Of a stretch of 64,000 bases of DNA, positions 8,337 through 17,167 are shown one piece after another. The position numbers and the translations under genes were made by a program. Positions within the stretch are counted from its first letter, which is position 1; the number at the start of each line of letters is the position of its first letter. The notes below the pieces were generated by a model. That model searched no databases. It was not told the DNA's origin and saw only the letters and a program-made list of their open reading frames with translations. This stretch comes from RPQJ01 sp963778185 (GTDB lineage: Bacteria > Pseudomonadota > Gammaproteobacteria > Steroidobacterales > Steroidobacteraceae): the NCBI GenBank assembly GCA_963778185.1, contig CAVZTF010000004.1, positions 620,001 to 684,000 of the forward strand. Direction: 5' to 3'.

Positions 8337-8929
8337 ACTCCGTCGCCGAGTGGATCGCGGTCGCGCTCGCGCTCGGCTACCTGCTGCTCGCGGTGCGCCA
8401 GAGCCTGTGGTGCTGGGCCTGCGCCGCGGCAAGCTCGGCGATCTACCTGGTGTTGTTCGCCCGCGGCGGGCTCTCCATGCAGGCCGCCCTGCAGGTGTTC
8501 TACGTCGCCATGGCCGCCTACGGGTGGCACTCCTGGCGCGGCGGGCGCGGCGAGCACGGGGGACGAGGGCAAGCGCTCGTTGTCTCGACGTGGACACCTG
8601 CGACACATGCGTGCGCGATCGGTGCCACGCTGGTTGCGACGGGTCTCAACGGCTGGCTGCTCGCGCCGGCCGGGGGCGCGGCCCTGCCCTACGTGGACGC
8701 GTTCGTCGCCTGGGTCAGCGTCCTCGCGACCTGGATGGTGGCCCGCAAGGTGCTCGAGAACTGGCTGTACTGGATCGTGATCGACCTCGTTGCAGCCGGC
8801 CTCTACTGGTCGCAGGACTTTCGTGCGACGAGCGTGCTGTTCCTGGTCTACGTCGTGATCGCCGTGCACGGCTATTACAGGTGGCGGGCCGACGTGGCCC
8901 ACGGCCGGGAGGCGGCGGCCCGTGCCTGA
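8333..8929 (+). CDS. pnuT: PnuC-family thiamine transporter (PnuT)
   Basis: 198 residues, about seven membrane segments (for example SVAEWIAVALALGYLLLAV, SAIYLVLFA, FYVAMAAYGWHSW, AFVAWVSVLATWMVA, SVLFLVYVVIAVHGYY). The PnuC family pattern is visible: Trp-rich LWCWACAAASSAIYLVLFA near the start, QVFYVAMAAYGWHSW, and the signature ENWLYWIVIDLVAAGLYW near residue 140. PnuC proteins carry B-vitamin nucleosides by facilitated diffusion, trapped by a downstream kinase; membership in a TPP-controlled operon beside a thiamine kinase identifies the PnuT subgroup. It starts with GTG overlapping the previous stop, and its end overlaps the start of the kinase gene by 8 bases. Confidence 0.92.
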   Translation: MNSVAEWIAVALALGYLLLAVRQSLWCWACAAASSAIYLVLFARGGLSMQAALQVFYVAMAAYGWHSWRGGRGEHGGRGQALVVSTWTPATHACAIGATLVATGLNGWLLAPAGGAALPYVDAFVAWVSVLATWMVARKVLENWLYWIVIDLVAAGLYWSQDFRATSVLFLVYVVIAVHGYYRWRADVAHGREAAARA

Positions 8930-9806
8930 GCGCGAGGTGCGCGCGGCACTCGCGCGCCATCCGGCCACGCGAGCGCTCGCCACGAGCCCGATGCAGGTCG
9001 TGCCGGGCGGCTTGAGCAATCACGCCTGGCGGGCCGAGTGCGCAGGCGAGGGCTATTTCGTGCGGCTGGGCGCGAGCGAGGCGGAACGGCTCGGGGTGAA
9101 TCGCGCCAGCGAGTGCGCACTGCTTGCGACCGCGGCGTCCGCCGGTCTTGCGCCCGAGGTGATTGCCTGCGAACCGGGCAGCCGCCTGCTCGTGACGCGA
9201 TGGGTGGCGGGCGGTCACTGGAGTCGTGCGGATGCGCACGAGCCGCGCAACCTGCGTCGCATCGGCGAGGCCCTGCGGCGGCTGCATGCGCTGCCGCTGG
9301 CCGCCGGTGTACGCAGGCTCGATTTCGTGGCGCAGGCCGCACGACTCGAGGCCGACCTCGCGAGCTTTGCGGTCGCCGATGCCGGCCTGAAGCAGGCAGC
9401 GGAGGGGGCGGTTGCGATCCTGGCCTTGCAGGAGTCGCGGGTGACCCTGTGCCACAACGACCTGCATCACCTGAACGTCGTCGACGACGGCGAACGGCTC
9501 TGGCTGGTCGACTGGGAGTACGGCGGTCGCGGCGATCCGCTGTTCGACCTCGCCGGGCTCTTCTGCCAGCACGATTGCTCCGCCGCCCAGCGCCTGGCCG
9601 TGCTCGACGCCTACGGGCAGCCGTGGCTCGCGTCGAGTCCGGGACTGGCGGCGGCCTGCCGGATCTTCGACTACGTGCAGTGGCTGTGGTACCGGCTCTG
9701 GATCGCGACTCATCCGGGCACGGCGGGGGAGTATGCCGATCGTGCCGCCGACCTGGCGAGACGGCTTGGTCGAGGCGGTTTGTCTGGCTTTAATAATGCC
9801 TCATAA
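8922..9806 (+). CDS. Thiamine kinase-like phosphotransferase
   Basis: 294 residues, GTG start inside the transporter gene. This is an aminoglycoside-phosphotransferase/choline-kinase fold: VPGGLSNHAWRAEC (nucleotide loop), YFVRLGA, the catalytic LCHNDLHHLNVV near residue 185 and the metal-binding LVDWEYGGRGDPLFDLA. Choline, ethanolamine and thiamine kinases share these motifs. Position at the end of a TPP-riboswitch operon after PnuT makes thiamine phosphorylation, hence trapping of imported thiamine, the best reading. The E. coli homologue is ThiK, but identity to it was not measured. ThiM-type and TenA genes are not seen here. Confidence 0.88.
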   Translation: MPEREVRAALARHPATRALATSPMQVVPGGLSNHAWRAECAGEGYFVRLGASEAERLGVNRASECALLATAASAGLAPEVIACEPGSRLLVTRWVAGGHWSRADAHEPRNLRRIGEALRRLHALPLAAGVRRLDFVAQAARLEADLASFAVADAGLKQAAEGAVAILALQESRVTLCHNDLHHLNVVDDGERLWLVDWEYGGRGDPLFDLAGLFCQHDCSAAQRLAVLDAYGQPWLASSPGLAAACRIFDYVQWLWYRLWIATHPGTAGEYADRAADLARRLGRGGLSGFNNAS

Positions 9807-9893
9807 CCGATTGTTCTATAAGGTCTATCAGGAGCCGTTCAAGGCCGCTTGAGCCCCTCGCGCTTTATCGCAGGTGCGCCGGCGCTACCGCGC

Positions 9894-9902
9894 TGCAATA
9901 AT
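9894..9902 (+). promoter_or_regulatory. Possible extended -10 element ahead of the ferredoxin gene
   Basis: TGCAATAAT fits an extended -10 (TG, one base, then AATAAT), with no recognisable -35. It lies 34 bases before the chosen start of the ferredoxin gene, in the only gap (9807-9935) between the thiamine operon and the fatty-acid operon. Confidence 0.35.
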
Positions 9903-9935
9903 CCTCAGGTTTACGCAATGAATGGGGAACTGGGC

Positions 9936-10253
9936 ATGGCGATGATCCGGGTCGTGGATCGCGACGGCGTCGAGCACGAGGTCGAGGGACGCGTCGGGGT
10001 GAAGCTCATGGAGACCCTGCGCGAGTTCGATTATGGCGTGACGGCCATCTGCGGCGGACTGTGTTCCTGCGCCACCTGCCACGTCTTCATCGATCCCGAC
10101 TGGGCGGGGCGCCTGCCGGCTCCGCAGGGCGACGAGAAGGAACTGCTGGTCGAGCTGCAGTACTACGAGGCGGGCCGTTCCCGCCTGAGCTGCCAGGTGG
10201 ACTTCACCGAGTCCCTGGACGGCATCCGCCTCAGCGTCGCGCCCGACGAGTGA
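9936..10253 (+). CDS. [2Fe-2S] ferredoxin (adrenodoxin type)
   Basis: 105 residues from ATG 9936, chosen because GGGGA lies seven bases upstream; ATG 9918 is the alternative and adds six residues. The cluster ligands follow the adrenodoxin spacing: Cys-x5-Cys-x2-Cys in CGGLCSCATCHVF (one extra Cys inside) and a later Cys in RLSCQVDF. These vertebrate-type ferredoxins pass single electrons to cytochrome P450s or oxygenases, or serve Fe-S assembly. It is followed after 10 bases by an enoyl-CoA hydratase gene and probably shares the transcript, which hints at an oxidative step on acyl or ring substrates. No P450 or reductase is in the window. Confidence 0.85.
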   Translation: MAMIRVVDRDGVEHEVEGRVGVKLMETLREFDYGVTAICGGLCSCATCHVFIDPDWAGRLPAPQGDEKELLVELQYYEAGRSRLSCQVDFTESLDGIRLSVAPDE

Positions 10254-10263
10254 GGTGACCCGC

Positions 10264-11040
10264 ATGAACGAAACCGTGCTGCTCGAGGTCCGCGACCGCG
10301 TCGCCACCGTCACATTGAACCGGCCCGAGGGCGGCAACGCCCTCGACATGGCCATGGGGCGCGACCTGCTCGCAGCAGCGCTGCGCTGCGAGGCCGACGC
10401 GGAAGTGCGCGCGGTGGTGGTCACCGGCGCCGGCAAGCATTTCTGCTTCGGCGGCGACCTGCGCGCCATGGCCGACCAGGGCGAGCGCGTCGGTGGCTAC
10501 CTCAACGAGCTGACGACCAGCATCCACGCCGCGATCAGCGCCTTCACGCGCATGCGCGCGCCCGTGATCGCCGCGGTGAACGGCACGGCCGCCGGCGGCG
10601 GCGTGGGCCTCGTGTGCATGACGGATCTCGCGATCGCCGGGCGTGGCAGCCGCTTCACGCTCGCCTACACCGGCGTGGGCCTTGCGCCCGACTGCAGCAC
10701 GTCCTTCCTGCTGCCACGCATCGTCGGCCGGCGCCGTGCAGCGGAGCTCTTCCTGACCAATCGCGTGCTGAGCGCCGACGAGGCGCTGGACTGGGGACTC
10801 GTGAACCAGGTCGTGGAGGACGCGGAGGTGCTGGCGCAGGCGCACGCGCTCGCCGCCCGCTTCGCCGCGGGCCCCACCGGGTCATACGCCGCGGTCAAGC
10901 GCCTGATGGACACCGCGGACCCGGGGCTCGAGGCGCAGATGGCGCGCGAGGGCCGGGCGATCGCGACGCAGGCGCTGCACCCGCACGGCGCGGAGGGTGT
11001 GCAGGCCTTCCTCGAAAAGCGCAAAGCCAGATTCGTCTGA
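10264..11040 (+). CDS. Enoyl-CoA hydratase/isomerase family protein
   Basis: 258 residues from ATG 10264 (GAGGTG ribosome site 6 bases upstream). The crotonase fold is shown by VTLNRPEGGNALD, VVVTGAGKHFCFGGDL (first oxyanion-hole region), and VIAAVNGTAAGGGVGLVCMTDLAIA (second oxyanion-hole region). At the position where canonical hydratases carry the catalytic Glu pair, the sequence reads AYTGVGLAPDCSTSFLLPRIVG, with Asp and no Glu, a pattern commoner in isomerase or 2-(1,2-epoxy-1,2-dihydrophenyl)acetyl-CoA isomerase-like (PaaG) members. It leads a set with a thiolase and a bifunctional hydratase/dehydrogenase, so it acts in acyl-CoA degradation; isomerase activity is my inference. Confidence 0.88.
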   Translation: MNETVLLEVRDRVATVTLNRPEGGNALDMAMGRDLLAAALRCEADAEVRAVVVTGAGKHFCFGGDLRAMADQGERVGGYLNELTTSIHAAISAFTRMRAPVIAAVNGTAAGGGVGLVCMTDLAIAGRGSRFTLAYTGVGLAPDCSTSFLLPRIVGRRRAAELFLTNRVLSADEALDWGLVNQVVEDAEVLAQAHALAARFAAGPTGSYAAVKRLMDTADPGLEAQMAREGRAIATQALHPHGAEGVQAFLEKRKARFV

Positions 11041-11053
11041 TGAGGACAACGAC

Positions 11054-12262
<1,209 letters not shown>

Positions 12263-12296
12263 CGCCGCGCCGCACCACGGACACGGGATGCATCAC

Positions 12297-14471
12297 ATGA
12301 CACAGAACATCCGCTATTCCGTCGACGCCGACGGCATCGCCCTCCTCCTGATCGACGTGGCCGGGCGGCCGATGAACGTATTGACGCCGGAATTCCGCGC
12401 CGACCTCTCGGAGTGCGTGGACCGCATCAAGGCGGACTCGAACGTCCGCGGTGCCGTCATCGCCTCGGCGAAGTCGAGCTTCATGGCGGGCGCCGACATC
12501 AAGGACATGGTGGGCGCCTTCGATCGCGGCATCACCGCGGTCGAGGCCGCGAGCTTCAGCCAGGAGCTCTCGCGCCTGCTGCGCAAGCTCGAGACCTGCG
12601 GCAAGCCGGTCGCGGCGGCGATCAACGGCGTGGCGCTCGGCGGCGGTCTCGAGGTCGCGCTTGCCTGCCACTACCGCGTCATGGCCGACGAGCCCAAGGC
12701 GGGCGTCGGCCTGCCCGAGGTGACCATCGGGCTGCTGCCCGGCGCGGGCGGCACCCAGCGCGTGCCGCGGCTGATCGGCGTGATCGAGGCGCTGAGGCTC
12801 ATCACGGAAGGCCGCCAGTTGCGCCCGCAGGAGGCGCTCAAGAAGGGCCTCGTGAACGAGGTCGCGCCCACGGGCGAGATCATGGAGCGCGCACGGCAGT
12901 GGATCCTGAAGGGCGGCGAGGGCGTGCAGCCCTGGGACAAGAAGGGTTTCCGGGTGCCGGGCGGTGCCGGCCAGGCCTCCCCGGCGGTGGCGCAGGCCTA
13001 CATGGCCGGCACGGCGCTCACGGCGAAGTCGACGATGCGCAATTACCCCGCGCCGCTCGCGATCCTCTCCTGCGTCTACGAAGGCACGCAGCTGCCGATC
13101 GACGCCGGCCTCGCGGTAGAATCGAAGTACTTCGGGCAGCTGCTCGCAGGCCCCGTGGCGCGCAACCTGATGCGCACGATGTTCGTGAACAAGGGCGCGG
13201 CCGACAAGCTCGCGCGGCGCCCGGCGGGACCGCCCAAGTCGCAGGTGCGCCGGCTCGGCATCCTCGGCGCCGGCATGATGGGCGCCGGAGTGGCCCACGT
13301 CTCGGCGCTCGCCGGCATGGACGTCGTGCTGATCGACAGCACGCTCGAGCTCGCGGAGAAGGGCAAGGCGTACTCGCGCTCCCTGCTTGCGAAGGACGTC
13401 GAACGCAGCAAGCGCACGCAGGCGGATGCGGACGCGATCCTCGTGCGCATCAAGCCGACCACGAGCTACGACGATCTCGCGGGTTGCGACCTCGTCATCG
13501 AGGCGGTGTTCGAGAACCGCGAGATCAAGGCGGACGTGACCCAGAGGTCGGAGGCAGTGATCTCCAGGGTCGCGGTGTTCGCGAGCAACACCTCGACGCT
13601 GCCGATCACGGGTCTCGCGCAGGCCTCGAAGCGGCCCCCGCAGTTCATCGGCATCCACTTCTTCTCCCCCGTGGACAAGATGCCGCTGGTGGAGATCATC
13701 CTCGGCAAGAAGACCTCGGAAGAGACGCTCGCACGCGCGCTCGACTACGTCGGGCAGCTGCGCAAGACGCCGATCGTCGTGAACGACAGCCGTGGCTTCT
13801 ACACCAGCCGCTGCTTCGGCACCTTCGTGTACGAAGGCATGGCCCTGCTGCAAGAGGGCGTCAGCCCGGCGCTGATCGAGAATGCGGCGCGGATGGCCGG
13901 CATGCCGGTGGGCCCGCTGGCCGTCGCCGACGAGGTGACGATCGACCTGCAGTGGAAGGTCATCAGGCAGAGCGAGCAGGATCTCGGTCGCAGGTTCGTG
14001 AAGCCCGTGGGCTACGACGTGGTGCAGAAGTTCGTTGAGGACCTCAAGCGGCCCGGACGGCGCTTCGGCGCCGGCTTCTACGACTATCCGCAGGGCGGCA
14101 GGAAGCACCTGTGGCCGGGCCTGAGCGGGGTGTACCCACTTGCCGGGCGGCAGCCGGAGGTCGCTGAAGTCCAGAAGCGCATCCTGTACATCCAGGCGCT
14201 CGAGACGACGCGCTGCATGGAGGAGGGCGTGGTGACGACCGCGGCGGAGGCGGACCTGGGCTCGATCCTGGGCTGGGGTTTCCCGGCCTGGACCGGCGGC
14301 ACCCTGTCCTACATCGACACGATCGGCGTCCGCGAGTTCGTGGCGGAGTGCGAGCGCATGGCCAGGCGCTACGGGCAGCGGTTCAAGCCCTCGAAGTGGC
14401 TCAAGGCGCGGGCTGAGCGCGGCGACGCGTTTCACCCGGCGGGTGGTGGCGCTGGCGAGAAGGCGGCTTGA
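12297..14471 (+). CDS. Bifunctional enoyl-CoA hydratase / 3-hydroxyacyl-CoA dehydrogenase
   Basis: 724 residues from ATG 12297 (alternative ATG 12288). Residues 1-190 are a crotonase domain (FMAGADIKDM; GVALGGGLEVALACHYRV; PEVTIGLLPGAGGTQRVPRLIG, which contains the catalytic Glu). From about residue 315 a Rossmann NAD site begins (RRLGILGAGMMGAGVAHVSALAG), followed by the dehydrogenase signature IGIHFFSPVDKMPLVEII and VNDSRGFYTSRC, then the C-terminal helical domain. This is the alpha subunit of the fatty-acid oxidation complex; the thiolase encoded just upstream is the likely partner. Length and domain order fit FadJ/FadB. The two types cannot be separated here without alignment. Confidence 0.93.
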   Translation: MTQNIRYSVDADGIALLLIDVAGRPMNVLTPEFRADLSECVDRIKADSNVRGAVIASAKSSFMAGADIKDMVGAFDRGITAVEAASFSQELSRLLRKLETCGKPVAAAINGVALGGGLEVALACHYRVMADEPKAGVGLPEVTIGLLPGAGGTQRVPRLIGVIEALRLITEGRQLRPQEALKKGLVNEVAPTGEIMERARQWILKGGEGVQPWDKKGFRVPGGAGQASPAVAQAYMAGTALTAKSTMRNYPAPLAILSCVYEGTQLPIDAGLAVESKYFGQLLAGPVARNLMRTMFVNKGAADKLARRPAGPPKSQVRRLGILGAGMMGAGVAHVSALAGMDVVLIDSTLELAEKGKAYSRSLLAKDVERSKRTQADADAILVRIKPTTSYDDLAGCDLVIEAVFENREIKADVTQRSEAVISRVAVFASNTSTLPITGLAQASKRPPQFIGIHFFSPVDKMPLVEIILGKKTSEETLARALDYVGQLRKTPIVVNDSRGFYTSRCFGTFVYEGMALLQEGVSPALIENAARMAGMPVGPLAVADEVTIDLQWKVIRQSEQDLGRRFVKPVGYDVVQKFVEDLKRPGRRFGAGFYDYPQGGRKHLWPGLSGVYPLAGRQPEVAEVQKRILYIQALETTRCMEEGVVTTAAEADLGSILGWGFPAWTGGTLSYIDTIGVREFVAECERMARRYGQRFKPSKWLKARAERGDAFHPAGGGAGEKAA

Positions 14472-14575
14472 TTTCGTTCGCTGACGCGGTGGGACTGAGC
14501 GCGGGCGGCTGCTGTCTCGTCCGCGTCGCTGTGATCGCGCCATGTCGTTTCACCTGAATTACTGAGCGCTACTAC

Positions 14576-15538
14576 ATGCCGATTCCAGCCGCGTTTCGAG
14601 ATCGCCTGAGCCTTCCGGTCATCGGCTCGCCGATGTTCATCGCCTCGACGCCCGACCTCGTCATCGAGCAGTGCAAGGCGGGCGTGGTCGGGTCGTTCCC
14701 GGCGCTCAATGCGCGGCCGGCGGCGCAGCTCGACGAGTGGCTGGCACGAATCAGCGAGGAACTGGCTGCCCACGCCGAGGCGAATCCGGGTGCGAAGGTC
14801 GCGCCCTACGCGGTCAACCAGATCTGCCACGCGTCGAACGACCGGCTGGCGCACGACGTCGAGTCCTGCGTGCGCTACAAGGTGCCGCTCGTCATCACGA
14901 GCCTGCGGCCGCCGCGGGAGATCGTCGAGGCGGTGCACGGCTACGGCGGGCTGCTGTTCCACGACGTGATCAACGTCAGGCACGCGCGCAAGGCGGCCGA
15001 GCAGGGCGTGGACGGCATCATCGCGGTCTGCGCGGGCGCGGGCGGGCACGCCGGCACCACGAGCCCGTTCGCGCTGGTGCGCGAGATCCGCGAGTTCTTC
15101 GACGGCACGATCGTGCTCGCGGGCGCCATGTCGAGCGGCGCGGACGTGCTCGCGGCGCAGGCGATCGGCGCGGACATGGCCTACGTCGGCACGCGGTTCC
15201 TCGCCACGCGCGAGGCGCACGTGATGGACGAGTACAAGCAGATGATCGTCGATTCGGGCTCGGAGGACGTGGTCTACACCTCGCTCTTCAGCGGCGTGAA
15301 GGGCAACTACCTGCGCGGCAGTGTCGTGCGCAGCGGCTTCGACCCGGACAACCTGCCGGAGGCCGACAAGAGCAAGATGAACTTCGGATCCGGCAGCGAC
15401 CTGAAGGTGAAGGTCTGGCGGGACATCTGGAGCGCGGGCCAGGGCGTGGGCAACATCCACGAGGTGCTGCCGGCGGGCGAGCTGATCGCGCGCATGGTGG
15501 CGGAGTACGAGGCGGCGAGACGTCGCCTCTGCGGTTGA
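14576..15538 (+). CDS. Nitronate monooxygenase / enoyl reductase II family flavoprotein
   Basis: 320 residues, TIM-barrel FMN protein. Recognisable motifs: LPVIGSPMFIASTPDLV at the start, GVVGSFPALNARP, the FMN-binding AGAGGHAGTTSPFALVREIR around residues 155-175, LAGAMSSGADVLAAQAIGADMAYVGTRFL, and the conserved C-terminal part. Members oxidise nitronates (2-nitropropane dioxygenases) or reduce enoyl-ACP (FabK). The HAG of GGHAG holds the catalytic His of nitronate monooxygenases. It follows the beta-oxidation operon after a 104-base gap and precedes an SDR gene by 29 bases; a role in acyl or nitro-acid oxidation is only suggested by position. Confidence 0.88.
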   Translation: MPIPAAFRDRLSLPVIGSPMFIASTPDLVIEQCKAGVVGSFPALNARPAAQLDEWLARISEELAAHAEANPGAKVAPYAVNQICHASNDRLAHDVESCVRYKVPLVITSLRPPREIVEAVHGYGGLLFHDVINVRHARKAAEQGVDGIIAVCAGAGGHAGTTSPFALVREIREFFDGTIVLAGAMSSGADVLAAQAIGADMAYVGTRFLATREAHVMDEYKQMIVDSGSEDVVYTSLFSGVKGNYLRGSVVRSGFDPDNLPEADKSKMNFGSGSDLKVKVWRDIWSAGQGVGNIHEVLPAGELIARMVAEYEAARRRLCG

Positions 15539-15567
15539 GCGGGAGTCCGCACCAGGAGGAGACGGTC

Positions 15568-16329
15568 ATGAGCGGGATGTTCGACCTGACGGGCAAGGTA
15601 GCGGTGGTGACGGGCGCGAGCCGCGGCATCGGCGAGGCGATCGCCGAGGCGTACGCCCGCCAGGGCGCCGAGGTGGTGGTGTCGAGCCGCAAGCTGGACG
15701 GCTGCGAGGCGGTGACGCGCGGGATTGTCGCGGCCGGCGGCAAGGCGACTGCCATCGCCTGCCACATCGGGGAGATGGCGGCGATCGAGGCGCTGTTCGC
15801 CGAGGTGCAGTCACGTTTCGGCCGGCTAGACGTGCTGGTGAACAACGCGGCAACCAACCCGTATTACGGACACATCCTCGACACCGACCTCGGCGCCTTC
15901 CAGAAGACGGTGGACGTGAACATCCGCGGCTACTTCTTCGCGTCGATCCTCGGCGGTCGCATGATGCGCGCGAGCGGCGGCGGCTCGATCATAAACATCG
16001 CGTCCGTGAACGCGATCCGGCCGGGACCGAAACAGGGCATCTACTCGGTCACCAAGGGCGCGGTGCTCAACATGACCAAGGCGTTCGCGGCCGAATGCGG
16101 CCCGGACGGCATCCGTGTGAACGCCATCCTGCCGGGACTCATCCGCACGAAGTTCGCCGGGGCACTGCTCGCCGACGAGCAGCAGCTCGAGCACTACATC
16201 GGGAGTAACCCGCTGCGCCGGGTCGGCGAGCCGCAGGACATCGCGGGCGCCGCGGTCTTCCTCGCGTCCAGCGCCTCGGCCTACGTGACCGGCGAATTCC
16301 TCGTCGTGGACGGCGGCTTCCTGGTCTGA
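15568..16329 (+). CDS. Short-chain dehydrogenase/reductase
   Basis: 253 residues from ATG 15568, with AGGAGGAG just upstream. Classical SDR: NAD(P) loop VTGASRGIGEAIAEAY, NNAATN, the Ser-Tyr-Lys triad in SIINIASVNAIRPGPKQGIYSVTKGAVLNMTKAF, and the family-specific ending AYVTGEFLVVDGGFLV. Such enzymes reduce or oxidise alcohol/ketone groups, often 3-hydroxyacyl-CoA or -ACP. It ends a rightward run of acyl-CoA genes and is convergent with gpmA (4 bases apart). The substrate is not determined. Confidence 0.9.
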   Translation: MSGMFDLTGKVAVVTGASRGIGEAIAEAYARQGAEVVVSSRKLDGCEAVTRGIVAAGGKATAIACHIGEMAAIEALFAEVQSRFGRLDVLVNNAATNPYYGHILDTDLGAFQKTVDVNIRGYFFASILGGRMMRASGGGSIINIASVNAIRPGPKQGIYSVTKGAVLNMTKAFAAECGPDGIRVNAILPGLIRTKFAGALLADEQQLEHYIGSNPLRRVGEPQDIAGAAVFLASSASAYVTGEFLVVDGGFLV

Positions 16330-16333
16330 CGCG

Positions 16334-17089
16334 CTATTTCTTCGCTTCGGTCTGCCTGGCCACCGCCTCGGCACGCGCCTTGATCGCGTCCGCATCGCCG
16401 AGGTAGCGGCTCGACACCGGCGAGAGCTTCGCGTCGAGCTCGTAGAGCAGCGGCACGCCGGTGGGGATGTTCAACTCCACGATGGCCTCGTCCGTCATGC
16501 GGTCCAGCATCTTGACCATCGCACGCAGGCTGTTGCCGTGCGCGGCGACCAGCACGTTGCGACCGGCCGCGAGTTCCGGCGCAATGCGCGAGGTCCAGTA
16601 GGGCAGCACGCGCGCCAGCGTATCCTTCAGCGATTCGCTGGACGGCAGCTCGCCGGATGGCACCGAGGCGTAGCGCCGGTCGAAGCGCGGGTGCTGCGGG
16701 TCGGACGTGGGCAGCGGGGGCGGCGGGATATCGTAGCTGCGACGCCAGACCTTCACCTGCTCGGCGCCGTGCTTCGCCACCGTCTGCGTCTTGTTGAGCC
16801 CCTGCAGAGCGCCGTAGTGGCGTTCGTTCAGTCGCCACGAGCGCTCCACGGGCAGCCACATCATGTCCATTTCGTCGAGCGCGATCCACAGCGTGCGGAT
16901 GGCGCGCTTCAGTACGGAGGTGAAGGCGATGTCGAAGGCGATGCCCTCGGCTCTGAGCAACTGGCCGGACTCGCGGGCCTCGACGAGGCCCTGTTGCGAC
17001 AGGTCGACGTCGATCCAGCCGGTGAAGAGGTTTTCCAGGTTCCAGATGCTCTGGCCATGGCGCAGCAGTACGAGTTTGCCGGTGCTCAT
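16334..17089 (-). CDS. gpmA: 2,3-bisphosphoglycerate-dependent phosphoglycerate mutase
   Basis: 251 residues, the usual length. The phosphohistidine site LLRHGQSIWNLENLFTGW lies at residues 8-25, the catalytic Glu in ERHYGALQGLNK, the second His in LVAAHGNSLRAMVKML near residue 185, and the product end is intact. It interconverts 3- and 2-phosphoglycerate in glycolysis and gluconeogenesis. It stands alone, convergent with the SDR gene and separated by 78 bases from the glutamate dehydrogenase gene on the same strand. Confidence 0.95.
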   Translation of the reverse strand: MSTGKLVLLRHGQSIWNLENLFTGWIDVDLSQQGLVEARESGQLLRAEGIAFDIAFTSVLKRAIRTLWIALDEMDMMWLPVERSWRLNERHYGALQGLNKTQTVAKHGAEQVKVWRRSYDIPPPPLPTSDPQHPRFDRRYASVPSGELPSSESLKDTLARVLPYWTSRIAPELAAGRNVLVAAHGNSLRAMVKMLDRMTDEAIVELNIPTGVPLLYELDAKLSPVSSRYLGDADAIKARAEAVARQTEAKK

Positions 17090-17167
17090 GATGTAGTCGG
17101 TTGGTTGGGGGATGCTTCCCTTATAGCAACGAGGCGACGCCGCGACCAGACGGGAAAGTCGCGATCG

